Shown: piece by piece, positions 25,724-34,407 of the stretch
Numbering within the stretch: the first letter of the stretch is position 1
Layout: each line of letters opens with the position of its first letter
Assembly (NCBI RefSeq): GCF_003572205.1
Contig: NZ_QXNY01000003.1
Location: 496,001-560,000, forward strand
DNA length: 64,000 nt
Reading direction: 5' to 3'
Origin: Algihabitans albus
GTDB taxonomy: Bacteria > Pseudomonadota > Alphaproteobacteria > Kiloniellales > DSM-21159
Notes under the pieces: generated by a model
Database searches by the model: none
Seen by the model: only the letters and a program-made list of their open reading frames with translations
Told to the model about the DNA's origin: nothing
Translations under genes and position numbers: made by a program

Positions 25724-26901
25724 GCTGCGACTGCCTGGGCCGAGGCCACGCTATCCAGAATGCGCAAAGCCTCCTCGACCTGAGTTTCCGAAATGATCAG
25801 CGGCGGCAAGAGCCGAATGATGTTTTCGGCAGCGCCCACCGTCAGCAAACCGGCCTCGCGCAAGCGCGCGATCACCTGAGGCGCCTCGCCCTGGCAGCGC
25901 AGCCCGAGCATCAGACCGGCCCCCCGAACCTCGACGAACACATGGGGGTAGCGCGCGACCAGATCGTTTAAGCGATGCCACAGCAAACGCGCGACGCGAT
26001 CGACCTCCGCCAGAAACCCGGGCGCCGTGATCACGTCCAACACGGCATTGCCGCAAGCCATCGCCAATGGATTGCCTCCGAAGGTCGTGCCGTGCGTACC
26101 GGGCGCCAAACCCTTCGATGCTTCCTCCGTCGCCAGGACGGCTCCGACCGGAAAGCCGCCGCCGAGACCCTTGGCCAACAGCATGACGTCTGGGGCCGCG
26201 GCCTCGGCCCACTCATAGGCAAAGAGCTTCCCGGTCCGGCCCATGCCGCACTGGATCTCGTCGTAGATCAGCAGCAGGCCGAACTCGTCGCAGACATCAC
26301 GCAGATCTTTTAGGAATTGCAGCGCCGCCGGACGGATGCCCCCCTCGCCTTGCAGCGGCTCGACCATGATTGCGGCCGTCTCGTCGGTAACAGCGCTGCG
26401 CAACTCGTTGAGATTGTTGAAGGCAACCGTCGTGAAGCCGTCGGCATGGGGGCCGAAACCCTCCATGTACTTCGGGTTGCCGGCGGCCGCGATACCGGTC
26501 AAGGAACGGCCATGGAAAGCACCCTGGCAGGTGATGATCCGATGCCGCTGAGGCTGGCCGATCACGTCGAAGTAGCGGCGCGTCAGCTTGACCGCCGCCT
26601 CGCAGGCCTCCAGGCCGGAGTTGCAGAAGAAGACCCGGTCGGCGAAGGAGGCCTCCGCCAGGCGAGCCGCAAGCCGCTCGCCGGCGGGAATGCGGAAGAC
26701 ATTGGAGCAGTGCCAGAGCTTACCCGCTTGCGCGGTCAGCGCCTCGACCAGATGCGGATGGGCGTGGCCGAGAGCGGTCACTGCGATGCCGCTGGCAAAG
26801 TCCAGGTATCGTCGGCCATCGGTCCCGATCAGGTAGGCCCCCTCGCCATACTCGAAGGCGAGGTCGGCGCGGGCGTAAGTATTCATCAATGCGTCGGTCA
26901 T
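25720..26901 (-). CDS. argD: Acetylornithine aminotransferase
   Basis: A 393-residue class III PLP aminotransferase of arginine biosynthesis (N-acetylornithine to the semialdehyde). The PLP lysine is in [17 protein letters not shown]. The N-terminus ([18 protein letters not shown]) and [20 protein letters not shown] are family-typical. It has a strong AGGAGGGG ribosome site. Its linkage to argF separates it from the other class III enzyme at 6.4-7.8 kb. Confidence 0.95.
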   Translation of the reverse strand: MTDALMNTYARADLAFEYGEGAYLIGTDGRRYLDFASGIAVTALGHAHPHLVEALTAQAGKLWHCSNVFRIPAGERLAARLAEASFADRVFFCNSGLEACEAAVKLTRRYFDVIGQPQRHRIITCQGAFHGRSLTGIAAAGNPKYMEGFGPHADGFTTVAFNNLNELRSAVTDETAAIMVEPLQGEGGIRPAALQFLKDLRDVCDEFGLLLIYDEIQCGMGRTGKLFAYEWAEAAAPDVMLLAKGLGGGFPVGAVLATEEASKGLAPGTHGTTFGGNPLAMACGNAVLDVITAPGFLAEVDRVARLLWHRLNDLVARYPHVFVEVRGAGLMLGLRCQGEAPQVIARLREAGLLTVGAAENIIRLLPPLIISETQVEEALRILDSVASAQAVAA

Positions 26902-27064
26902 CGCGCCCCTCCTCTCACTCGGGACCGGAGGCCCACCGCGGGCCCCTTCGGAAGGGCGGGACAGTGCGGCGCAGCGGATCGGGTGTCAACCGGAAGCCAG
27001 AGGATACGGCGGTTGCGCAGGCGACATGGCGGGATCGCGACGGAATGGGCCAGACAATAAAAAC

Positions 27065-27868
27065 CTACGGTCTGATCTTGTAGCCGCGGACGACCAGCCG
27101 CCAGGCGATCAGCCAGAACAGCGCCGCCAATGCGGTCAGGATCGCCAGGCCCCACTCGGGCGAGGTGTAGCTGTGCCCGATGACGGCGCCCCGTATCCCG
27201 TCGACGAGGTAAAAGACCGGATTGGCCTGGATGATCTGCTGGCCGAGCGGCGGCAAAGTCTCGATCGCGAAGAAAGTCCCGGAGAGCAAGCCGAGCGGCA
27301 GGATCAGAAAGGTCTCGACTGCGCTGTAGCGGTCCCACTTCTCCGCCCAGAGACCGGTAATGAACCCCAGAAGAGCGAAGAGAAGCGACCCCAGAAGGCC
27401 GTAGGCGAGCAGAAGCAGCGGGTCGGCGATCGGCAAGGCGACGAACAGGGACATAGCCGCCAGCACGGCAGCACCCGTGATCAGTCCGCCGGCAGCGGCA
27501 GCCAGCACGTAGCCGGCCACGAGTTCCGCCGGCGTCAGCGGCGCCATCAGCATGTCGCCGATGATACCTTCCAGCTTGTCGAAGATCAGGGGAAAGGCGG
27601 CATTCCCATAGGCGTTGAGGGACAGCGAGAAGGCTACGAGACCCGGCGCGACGAAGGCCGGCAGACTGACGCCTGGAACCGGCCCGCTGTCGCCGGACCA
27701 GGCGAAGACGAAGACAGCCAGGAACAGCAGGGCAGAGACCAATGTTCCGCCGATGCCTTCGGTGGCGAAGCGCAGAAACCGGGTAAAGCCGCGCAAGAAC
27801 AGAGTCCAAAGCCCCCGGCTGTTGATCCCTGCAGCGAAGCTGCGGACACGTGGCGCCGGCAAGGACAT
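27065..27868 (-). CDS. ABC-2 type transporter permease
   Basis: A 267-residue inner-membrane protein with about six helices. It is a paralogue of the protein encoded immediately upstream: both share the LSGTFF/LSGTFY segment, the NPVFYLVDGIR/NPFFYLIDGFR motif and the RGYK-x-(K/R)P C-terminus. The family includes drug and polysaccharide exporters. The gap between the two genes is 12 bp, so they are probably co-transcribed and may form a heterodimer. No ATPase gene is next to them. A GC-rich hairpin lies in the 163-bp gap before argD. Confidence 0.88.
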   Translation of the reverse strand: MSLPAPRVRSFAAGINSRGLWTLFLRGFTRFLRFATEGIGGTLVSALLFLAVFVFAWSGDSGPVPGVSLPAFVAPGLVAFSLSLNAYGNAAFPLIFDKLEGIIGDMLMAPLTPAELVAGYVLAAAAGGLITGAAVLAAMSLFVALPIADPLLLLAYGLLGSLLFALLGFITGLWAEKWDRYSAVETFLILPLGLLSGTFFAIETLPPLGQQIIQANPVFYLVDGIRGAVIGHSYTSPEWGLAILTALAALFWLIAWRLVVRGYKIRP

Positions 27869-27880
27869 CCTTCGAAAGTC

Positions 27881-28708
27881 CTAGGGCTTCAGTTTGTAAC
27901 CGCGCGACAGCATCAGCCAGACCAGGCCGACGAGCAGCGCGTTCGCGCCGGCCACCACCGCCATTCCGGTCAGGATATCGCCATCGTTACGGCCCAGAAA
28001 ACCGAAGCGGAATCCGTCGATCAGATAGAAGAACGGGTTGAGATGGGCGACGAACTGCCAGTTCTCGGGTAAGCGCGCCACCGAATAGAAGGTCCCGGAC
28101 AGGAAAGACAGCGGCACGATCACAAAGTTGGTGAGGGCGGCGACATGGTCGAATTTCTCCGCCCAGATACCGCCGACCATCCCCAGCAGCGATAGCATGA
28201 GCGCGGCCGCCACACCATAGTAGAGCACGAACCCGAGATTGTGCAGCTGCAGCGGTATGAAGACCCACATCGCCAAAGCCGTTGTGACGCCGACCAGAAG
28301 ACCGCGGGTCAGACCGCCGAGCGCGAAGCCCAAGGCCAGCTCGACGGTCGACAGAGGCGGCATCAGCACGTCGACGATGTTCCCCTGAATCTTGGACATC
28401 AGGATCGATGAGGAGGTATTGGCGAAGGCGTTCTGGATCATCGCCATCATGATCAGACCCGGTGCCAGGAACTCGGCGTAAGGAATGTCGCCGAACTTGA
28501 GATTGCCCCGCCCCAGAGCGAGCGTGAAGACCGCCAAGAACAGCAGCATGGTAATAATCGGCGCCAAAACGGTCTGGGTCAGCACGTTGACGAAACGCTT
28601 CACCTCCTTGAGATAAAGCGTCCAGAGGCCGACCCAGTTCACCGCACCGATGGCGCGCGGACGAGGTGCCGGCAGACTGACGGCTGGGTTTCGAGGCATT
28701 TCGGTCAT
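27881..28708 (-). CDS. ABC-2 type transporter permease
   Basis: A 275-residue membrane protein, the first of two paralogous ABC-2 permeases. I placed the start at ATG 28708 (MTEMPRNPAVSLPAPRPRAIG); the frame continues upstream without recognisable sequence. Hydrophobic segments begin near residue 45 (VLTQTVLAPIITMLLFLAVF), followed by the ABC-2 core. It is divergent from recX by about 140 bp. The partner ATPase must be encoded elsewhere. Confidence 0.88.
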   Translation of the reverse strand: MTEMPRNPAVSLPAPRPRAIGAVNWVGLWTLYLKEVKRFVNVLTQTVLAPIITMLLFLAVFTLALGRGNLKFGDIPYAEFLAPGLIMMAMIQNAFANTSSSILMSKIQGNIVDVLMPPLSTVELALGFALGGLTRGLLVGVTTALAMWVFIPLQLHNLGFVLYYGVAAALMLSLLGMVGGIWAEKFDHVAALTNFVIVPLSFLSGTFYSVARLPENWQFVAHLNPFFYLIDGFRFGFLGRNDGDILTGMAVVAGANALLVGLVWLMLSRGYKLKP

Positions 28709-28845
28709 GAGCCCGTGAGATAGCCGCCGAAGCGACGGCCGGCAAGCGTGACGATCGCACAACTGTGTTTCGGACGGATTGTGACGCCCCGCGAGGATGC
28801 GCATAACCACTGTTTCGGCGGTCGAGGCGTGGCAAGCTGGGGGTA

Positions 28846-29439
28846 ATGAGTCCGGAGTCGAATAAGAGGCCGAACCGCGAGCGCCGCGCGCCGAAGAAGG
28901 CGACGGCGGCCTATCTGGAGCGCGCCGCGCTGTTCTATCTGGAGCGCTATGCCGCTTCGGCTGACAGTTTGCGACGGGTCCTGATGCGTAAAGTACACCG
29001 CTCGACCGAGGCCCACGGCAGCGACCCGGCAGAGGGCGCGGCGGCGGTCGAAGCCTTGATCGCCCGTTTCCTCAATGCCGGACTGCTCGATGACGGCCTC
29101 TACGCCCGCGGTCAGGCCGTAAGTCTCGGACGCCGTGGCAACTCCGAGCGCGCGATCCGCCTCAAGCTCCGGCAACGCGGCGTCGCGGAACCGGATATAG
29201 CGCAGGCGCTGACCGCACGTCGTGAAGAGAGCGACGATCCGGAGCTGGCCGCAGCGCTGGCCTATGCCCGCCGTCGCCGACTCGGTCCCTATCGCACCGA
29301 CCCCACTGCCCGCACTGAGGCCCGCATGAAGGACCTGGCCGCACTGGCCCGACGCGGCTTCACGCCGGCGCTCTGCAAACGGGTGATCGATACTGATGAT
29401 CTCGAAGAGTTGTGGGATGAAACGCGCGGCGGAGTCTAA
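28846..29439 (+). CDS. recX: RecX-family regulatory protein
   Basis: A 197-residue protein built of three-helix RecX repeats (AALFYLERYAASADSLRRVLMRKV, then FLNAGLLDDGLYARGQAVSLGRRGNSERAIRLKLRQRGV). RecX binds RecA filaments and usually restrains recombinase activity. The length is typical of alphaproteobacterial members. The basic N-terminus (RPNRERRAPKKA) may bind DNA. recA is not in the window. Confidence 0.88.
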   Translation: MSPESNKRPNRERRAPKKATAAYLERAALFYLERYAASADSLRRVLMRKVHRSTEAHGSDPAEGAAAVEALIARFLNAGLLDDGLYARGQAVSLGRRGNSERAIRLKLRQRGVAEPDIAQALTARREESDDPELAAALAYARRRRLGPYRTDPTARTEARMKDLAALARRGFTPALCKRVIDTDDLEELWDETRGGV

Positions 29440-29572
29440 ATCGCGATCTGTAGCTCAGCCTCGGGACAACCATCAGGAGGAAGGCGCTAAGCGCCCAGTT
29501 GCAGCGCCCGAAACCGCTGCCGCTCGCCCGTTCTCTTCAACGAGAGGGCGGAAACATCCCTGTTTGCTGAAC

Positions 29573-30523
29573 TCATTGACGATCCGCATAGTCCGGATTT
29601 GGCAACACCATGTCGGCAAAGCCCTCGAAACGCGCGAGTTGGAAGTGAACTCCCCGAATGTTTTCCTCAACCCAAGCGTCGAACTGCTTGAGAGCGCGGA
29701 ACTCCGGGACGGCGGCCAATTTGCTTCGGACGACAGCCACTGCCTGGTCCATCGGCGTTCCATCAACGATCTGCTCCATCGTCGCATCGCGCAGAGTTTC
29801 GAGGTAATGGCGCAGAATCCGGGCGCCGTCCTTGCCGCCTAGATCGGCGTGACCGGGAGAGGCCAAACGCCAGTCCAAGGTGTCCAGTTCGTACAGTGAT
29901 CGGATCGTTCCCTCGACGTCGTAGCGATTGAGTTCGCGAAACGGGAGCCGGCCGATCACCAGCCAATCGATAGCACTCAGGACTCCTTGATCCGGCACCA
30001 TGAGAGAGATCGAGCCGTGCCCGTCGTTCGGGCCGTGATATCGAAGCTGTATGTCTCGTTCGCCGAGCCGAAGATTATAGCCCTCCTTGAAAGTCACGTC
30101 CGCGAGCCGCGTCGCAACCCGCGCCCTAACATGGCTCTCTCGAGCCAGTTCATGACTAACGTACTGTGGATCGTGATGCGCGAAGACCTCGCCGCCCGAT
30201 GTGTGATCGGCATGATTGTGGCTGTAAATGACGAAGGCCACGCGCTTGCTGAACCTCCGGGCGATTTCCGCATCCAGCCAGCCGGAGAAGTCGGCGTTCA
30301 AGGTGTCAAAGACGATCAGACCGTCGTCGGTGTCCACGAGCAAGCCGTAATGCGTGCCGTTCTGCGTTCGGTAGATGCCTTCGGCGATTTCGATGATCTG
30401 CCGATCCTGCATCTGTGCCCGCGCCATCGCGGGCAGCATCGGCGCGACGGCAAGAGCCGCACCTCCGACAATGGCGGTTCGGCGGGAAACAATTCGCTCT
30501 GCTGACGCCTTTGTCATGACCAT
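29573..30523 (-). CDS. Exported metallo-beta-lactamase-fold hydrolase
   Basis: A 316-residue protein with a signal carrying twin arginines (IVSRRTAIVGGAALAVAPMLPAMARA). The zinc-binding HxHxDH motif is in YSHNHADHTSGGEVF, with a later GPNDGHGSISLMVPDQGVLSAIDW and SPGHADLG supplying other ligands. Such proteins hydrolyse esters, lactones or similar bonds; nothing identifies the substrate. The start ATG 30523 follows AAGGAACAGG; a second Met two codons later is possible. It has a long 431-bp upstream gap. Confidence 0.87.
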   Translation of the reverse strand: MVMTKASAERIVSRRTAIVGGAALAVAPMLPAMARAQMQDRQIIEIAEGIYRTQNGTHYGLLVDTDDGLIVFDTLNADFSGWLDAEIARRFSKRVAFVIYSHNHADHTSGGEVFAHHDPQYVSHELARESHVRARVATRLADVTFKEGYNLRLGERDIQLRYHGPNDGHGSISLMVPDQGVLSAIDWLVIGRLPFRELNRYDVEGTIRSLYELDTLDWRLASPGHADLGGKDGARILRHYLETLRDATMEQIVDGTPMDQAVAVVRSKLAAVPEFRALKQFDAWVEENIRGVHFQLARFEGFADMVLPNPDYADRQ

Positions 30524-30954
30524 CCTGTTCCTTCGTATTCGTCTAACGGTCTCGCCCACGCGAGCTAAAGCCAGCGGCCAGCACCCTAGATGGTATGCGG
30601 CATGGCATTTGGCAGCATCGCGTTGGGTGTTTCCGGCAGGGTTAGGGACACGATACCGTGATGATCGCCGCGACCGATATCCGTTCACGGCGTCACTTCG
30701 GCGATGCGCTCTTTCGTAGGAGTATCTCGGCCGGCTTCGATCGACAGCACGATGGAAAAAATCGTACAGCCGGTGTTCCTTCTGCGGCATGTCGGCAAAG
30801 CATGACGCAACCATCTGCGGGTTTGTCGGCAAAGCGAAGCGACCGCAATTTCGATGAATTGCCTTTTACTGCCTGGCGTTCAGCTATTCCCGTCTTGCCG
30901 TTTGCAAAGCATAGACGGTTCCCGGCTGACGGTTAGACCAGCAACCTACGCCGC
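30524..30954. other. Gene-free stretch of 431 bp
   Basis: Frames open on both strands here lack recognisable protein sequence. I see a short imperfect direct repeat (TGTCGGCAAAGC at about 30789 and 30825) but no clear terminator. It holds the promoter of the metallo-hydrolase gene and the 3' flank of the pentapeptide gene. Confidence 0.4.
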
Positions 30955-31476
30955 TTAATTGCAACGACCGACGGAACCTTCGCCGCAAACGCGCTGACCG
31001 TCGGTCCAGGTGGCGCCCGAAAGGTCGGCGCGAAAGAAGTCCGTGCCACCGGTTTGGGCGCCCGTGAGGTTCGCACCACGCAGAATGGTGCGCGTCAGAC
31101 GGGTATTGCGCAAGTCGGCGTTCGAAAGATCGGCCCCACTGAGATCGGACTTGGTCAGATCTGCCTGCTGCAGATCGGCACCGGAGAAAACGGTATCGAT
31201 CAAGCTCGCGTTGATAAACTTCGCACGATAACCATCGCTGCCCGAGAGGTCGGCATTGTCGAGCGTCGTGCGGAAGAAGCTACCGTCCCGCAAGCGGGCG
31301 CCCGCAAGATCGACCTCAGAGAGATCCAGGCCGTCGAAGTTGCAACGCTGCCAATTCACGCCCGGCGCCGGTGGGTCGGTGCAGCCGGCCAGAGCCGGCT
31401 CTGCGGGGAGAGCGGTGGCAAGAACGAAAGCAGCGGGGAGAACGGCGAGCAGGAAGCGAGACGTCATGGTCTGCAA
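30955..31476 (-). CDS. Exported pentapeptide-repeat protein
   Basis: A 173-residue protein with a Sec signal (FLLAVLPAAFVLATALPAEPALA) and then about 20 A(D/N)LxX pentapeptides (for example GLDLSEVDLAGARLRD and GADLQQADLTKSDLSGADLSNADL), which should form a right-handed quadrilateral beta helix. Cysteines near both ends of the mature chain (AGCTDPP, NWQRCNFD, RVCGEGSVGRCN) may form disulfides that cap the helix. Function is unknown. An in-frame Met three codons in is the likelier alternative start. Confidence 0.82.
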   Translation of the reverse strand: MQTMTSRFLLAVLPAAFVLATALPAEPALAGCTDPPAPGVNWQRCNFDGLDLSEVDLAGARLRDGSFFRTTLDNADLSGSDGYRAKFINASLIDTVFSGADLQQADLTKSDLSGADLSNADLRNTRLTRTILRGANLTGAQTGGTDFFRADLSGATWTDGQRVCGEGSVGRCN

Positions 31477-31567
31477 GATGGGAGAGAATGTCCTCTAGGG
31501 CAATGCCTTAGAGTGCAGTCTGCGTGCGAGCCTCGCACGACCGGGCAATTGCGCTCGGGAGCCGTGA

Positions 31568-32422
31568 TCAGCTGCGCCATGCCAGAAGACGCTGCTCCAG
31601 ACGCCCAATCAACCAGCTGACCGTGACCCCCAAGACCGAAAGGATCGTCACACCTGCGAAAAGGCGCTCCAAGTCGTAGAGGGCGCCAGCCTCCAAGATG
31701 TAGGCGCCAACACCGAATTCGGCGCCGAGCATCTCGGCGGCCACCAACAGGATGATTGCGATCGCCAGCGAGACGCGCAGGCCCGAAAGAATTGCCGGCA
31801 AAGCCGCCGGCAGCACGATCTTTCGCACGATCGACCACCAGGTCAATCCAAAGCTTTGGCCCATGCGGATCAGGCTGCGGTCCACGTTGTCGACGCCACC
31901 GTAAGTGGCGACCACGGTTGGCGTGAAGGTGCCGAAGGCGATCAAGGCATACTTCGACGCCTCGTCGATACCGAACCAGATGACGAAGAGCGGCAGCAGC
32001 GCAATCTTGGGAATCGGGAAGATTGCGGCGACCAGAGGCACGAGCCCGGCGCGTGCCAGGCTGAACAGTCCGATCATGACGCCGACCGCGATGCCAGCGG
32101 CCGCACCCATCGCCCCGCCGACGATCAAGCGCTCCACCGACGGCAGAAGGTGTCTCCACAGAAGACCGCTCTGATAGAGCTCCACGAAGGTCCAGAAAAC
32201 CGCCGAAGGGCTCGGCAGAACGAGGTTGGAGATCGCACCCGTGCGCGTTCCCACCTCGATTAGCGCGATCAGGACGACGAAGACGATCGGACCGACATAA
32301 AGTACGCGGCGCGGCGCGAAACCGCCGCCGCGAAAGGTCACGGGCCGGGCAGCCTCGAACTCGACCGCGGCGCGGCGCGTGGGATCGGCTTGAGCCTCGC
32401 CCGGATGTCCCGCATCAGGCAT
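31568..32422 (-). CDS. ABC transporter permease, nitrate/sulfonate/taurine type
   Basis: A 284-residue inner-membrane permease of the SsuC/TauC group, with a hydrophilic N-terminus, then about six helices and the ABC-coupling EAA-like loop (GVDNVDRSLIRMGQSFGLTWWSIVRKIVLPAALPAILSGLRV). It overlaps the ATPase gene by eight bases. The three genes SBP-ATPase-permease form one operon. Confidence 0.92.
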   Translation of the reverse strand: MPDAGHPGEAQADPTRRAAVEFEAARPVTFRGGGFAPRRVLYVGPIVFVVLIALIEVGTRTGAISNLVLPSPSAVFWTFVELYQSGLLWRHLLPSVERLIVGGAMGAAAGIAVGVMIGLFSLARAGLVPLVAAIFPIPKIALLPLFVIWFGIDEASKYALIAFGTFTPTVVATYGGVDNVDRSLIRMGQSFGLTWWSIVRKIVLPAALPAILSGLRVSLAIAIILLVAAEMLGAEFGVGAYILEAGALYDLERLFAGVTILSVLGVTVSWLIGRLEQRLLAWRS

Positions 32423-33182
32423 CGACCAGCTCCCGGTCTGCAGCCACCGCTTCGTCGCGCATCAACTGCCAGAGGTGGCGTTGGGTCTGCTCAAGCGCGG
32501 TATCGCCCGGGCTGCGTTCGCCGAGTGGCTGCTCGATCTCGACCACTTCGCGAATCCGGCCGGGACGACGCGACAGCACGACGACGCAATGGCCCAGCCG
32601 AACCGCCTCAGCAAGATTGTGAGTGACGTAGACGGCCGTGAAGGGTTGGCGTGTCCAGAGGCCGACCAGGTCGTCCATCAGCAGTTCTCGGGTTTGACTG
32701 TCGAGGGCGGAGAGTGGTTCGTCCATCAGCATCGCGGCCGGGTTGACCGCCAGCGCTCGGGCCAGGGCCACGCGCTGCTTCATGCCTCCCGAAAGCTGCT
32801 TCGGCAAGGCTTCTGCGAAATCCGACAGCCGGGTACGCGCCAGGACATCGGAGACGATCTCCCGCATCTGCGCGCCCGGCAGTCCATGGTCCTCCAGCAC
32901 CAGACTCACGTTGCCTTCGACGCTGCGCCAGGGCAGCAGAGCGAAGTGCTGGAAGACATAGGTCAAGGGATTGAGCGACGCCGCCGGCGGTTCGCCGAAT
33001 TGCAGCACCGCGCCATGATTGGGCCGCTCCAGCCCGCCGATAAAGCGCAGCAGCGTGGACTTGCCGCAACCGGAGGGGCCGACGAGACAGACCACGCGGC
33101 CCTGCGGGATCTGCAGCGTGATGTCCCGCAGGACCTCGGTCTCGCCGTAACTGTGGCTGATCCGGTCGAGATGCAGATCCAT
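32415..33182 (-). CDS. ABC transporter ATPase, nitrate/sulfonate/taurine type
   Basis: A 255-residue ATPase of the SsuB/TauB group. Walker A is GPSGCGKSTLL, the signature is LSGGMKQRVALARAL and Walker B is AMLMDEPLSALD. It energises the permease encoded downstream. It follows the binding protein gene by 48 bp. Confidence 0.94.
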   Translation of the reverse strand: MDLHLDRISHSYGETEVLRDITLQIPQGRVVCLVGPSGCGKSTLLRFIGGLERPNHGAVLQFGEPPAASLNPLTYVFQHFALLPWRSVEGNVSLVLEDHGLPGAQMREIVSDVLARTRLSDFAEALPKQLSGGMKQRVALARALAVNPAAMLMDEPLSALDSQTRELLMDDLVGLWTRQPFTAVYVTHNLAEAVRLGHCVVVLSRRPGRIREVVEIEQPLGERSPGDTALEQTQRHLWQLMRDEAVAADRELVDA

Positions 33183-33230
33183 GTACAGCCTCTTGTTGCG
33201 CGCTCAGGCCAGGGGCTGGGCGGAATTTCC

Positions 33231-34253
33231 TCAGATCGAGGCGACGTAGGAGGGATCGACCAACTGGTCTATGGAGATATCGTCGCGCACCAAACCCTCG
33301 GCCTTGAACCAATCGAGCTGGTCGGTGACGGAGCCCATTTTCAAGGCCGCCCCGGGCGTCGTCCGCATGGCGCCGTTGCGGATCGACGGCGCCGCTTTCT
33401 CGTAAGGGCGATCCGTGTAGACGTAAGTGTGGATCAGCTTCACCATCTCTTCGGCTGCGGCCTCGTCGCCGCCCCGATCGACCAAGGCGGCGTTGAAATC
33501 GGCCGCCCCCCTCGAGAAAGCGGCCAGGAAAGCTTCGGTCTTCGCGCGCTCTTCGGCAGCGTTGTTGGCCGAGGTAAAGACCGTCGTGACCTGATAGTCG
33601 GGGAGGTAGTCCGCAACCCGGCCGATGGTCTGCACCGCCCCCGCGCCGGTTAGGGCCTTGGCGATATGGGGCACGATCGCCCAAGCATCGATCTGTCCGG
33701 ACTTCAGAGCCCCAATGATGGCCGAAACCTTCTGTAAGGGTCTGAAACCGATCTCACCCGGGAACCCCTCGGCCACGGCGATCTTCGAGGCCATGTAATG
33801 GAACGAAGATCCGGCAGTGCTGATTCCGAAGGTCTTGCCCTTCAGGGCCGCGGGCGAGGTCAGGCCGGCATCGTGCGCTGCATTCGACGCCAGAATCATC
33901 TGACCGTCGATGCCGGCCTCTTCCTGCAACGCGCCGCCCACCACCTTGATGGCCCCTTTTTCCGCCAGGCTGATCAGCCCGCCCGTGATCGCCGTCACGC
34001 CGAAGTCGACATCGCCCGAGGCAATGGCCACGGCCATGGGCTGAGCGGCCTGAAAGAACTCGAACTCCACGTCGAGTCCGACGTCGGCGAAGTAACCGCG
34101 CTCGTAGGCGACGAAGCTGGGTGCATGGCTGGTGAAGCGCAGTGCCCCGACTTTCACCGTTTCACGCGCGAGAGCCGGTGCTCCGAAGCTGCCGACGGCC
34201 GCGGCAGCGGCCAGAGTTCCGAGTGCCTGGCGGCGGGTCAGGGCGATCGTCAT
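33231..34253 (-). CDS. ABC transporter substrate-binding protein, SsuA/TauA-like
   Basis: A 340-residue periplasmic binding protein with a twin-arginine-like signal (LTRRQALGTLAAAAAVGSFGAPALA). The mature start RETVKVGALRFTSHAPSFVAYERGYFADVGLDVEFEFF is typical of the NMT1/SsuA-like family. I chose ATG 34253 behind GGGAGGAC over the longer frame. Ligands of this family include alkyl sulfonates, taurine, nitrate and pyrimidine precursors. No desulfonation gene is adjacent, so the ligand is open. Confidence 0.91.
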   Translation of the reverse strand: MTIALTRRQALGTLAAAAAVGSFGAPALARETVKVGALRFTSHAPSFVAYERGYFADVGLDVEFEFFQAAQPMAVAIASGDVDFGVTAITGGLISLAEKGAIKVVGGALQEEAGIDGQMILASNAAHDAGLTSPAALKGKTFGISTAGSSFHYMASKIAVAEGFPGEIGFRPLQKVSAIIGALKSGQIDAWAIVPHIAKALTGAGAVQTIGRVADYLPDYQVTTVFTSANNAAEERAKTEAFLAAFSRGAADFNAALVDRGGDEAAAEEMVKLIHTYVYTDRPYEKAAPSIRNGAMRTTPGAALKMGSVTDQLDWFKAEGLVRDDISIDQLVDPSYVASI

Positions 34254-34407
34254 CTCATGTCCTCCCATGGGTGCGCGCATTTCTTCTCGACCCGATCCGA
34301 CCGGGCGAGTTTGCGTGAGCGGCTTTCCTTCCCCATCGCTGGCCCAGGTCGAGGAGTCAAGCCCAAGCAGCTCTTGGTGCTCCTTGTCCGGCGGGAAAGG
34401 TGCGCCT

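Noticed and set aside
30524-30832. N-terminal extension of the metallo-beta-lactamase-fold protein
   Set aside because: The extension lies before a clear signal peptide with a good ribosome site at 30523, so it is not translated.
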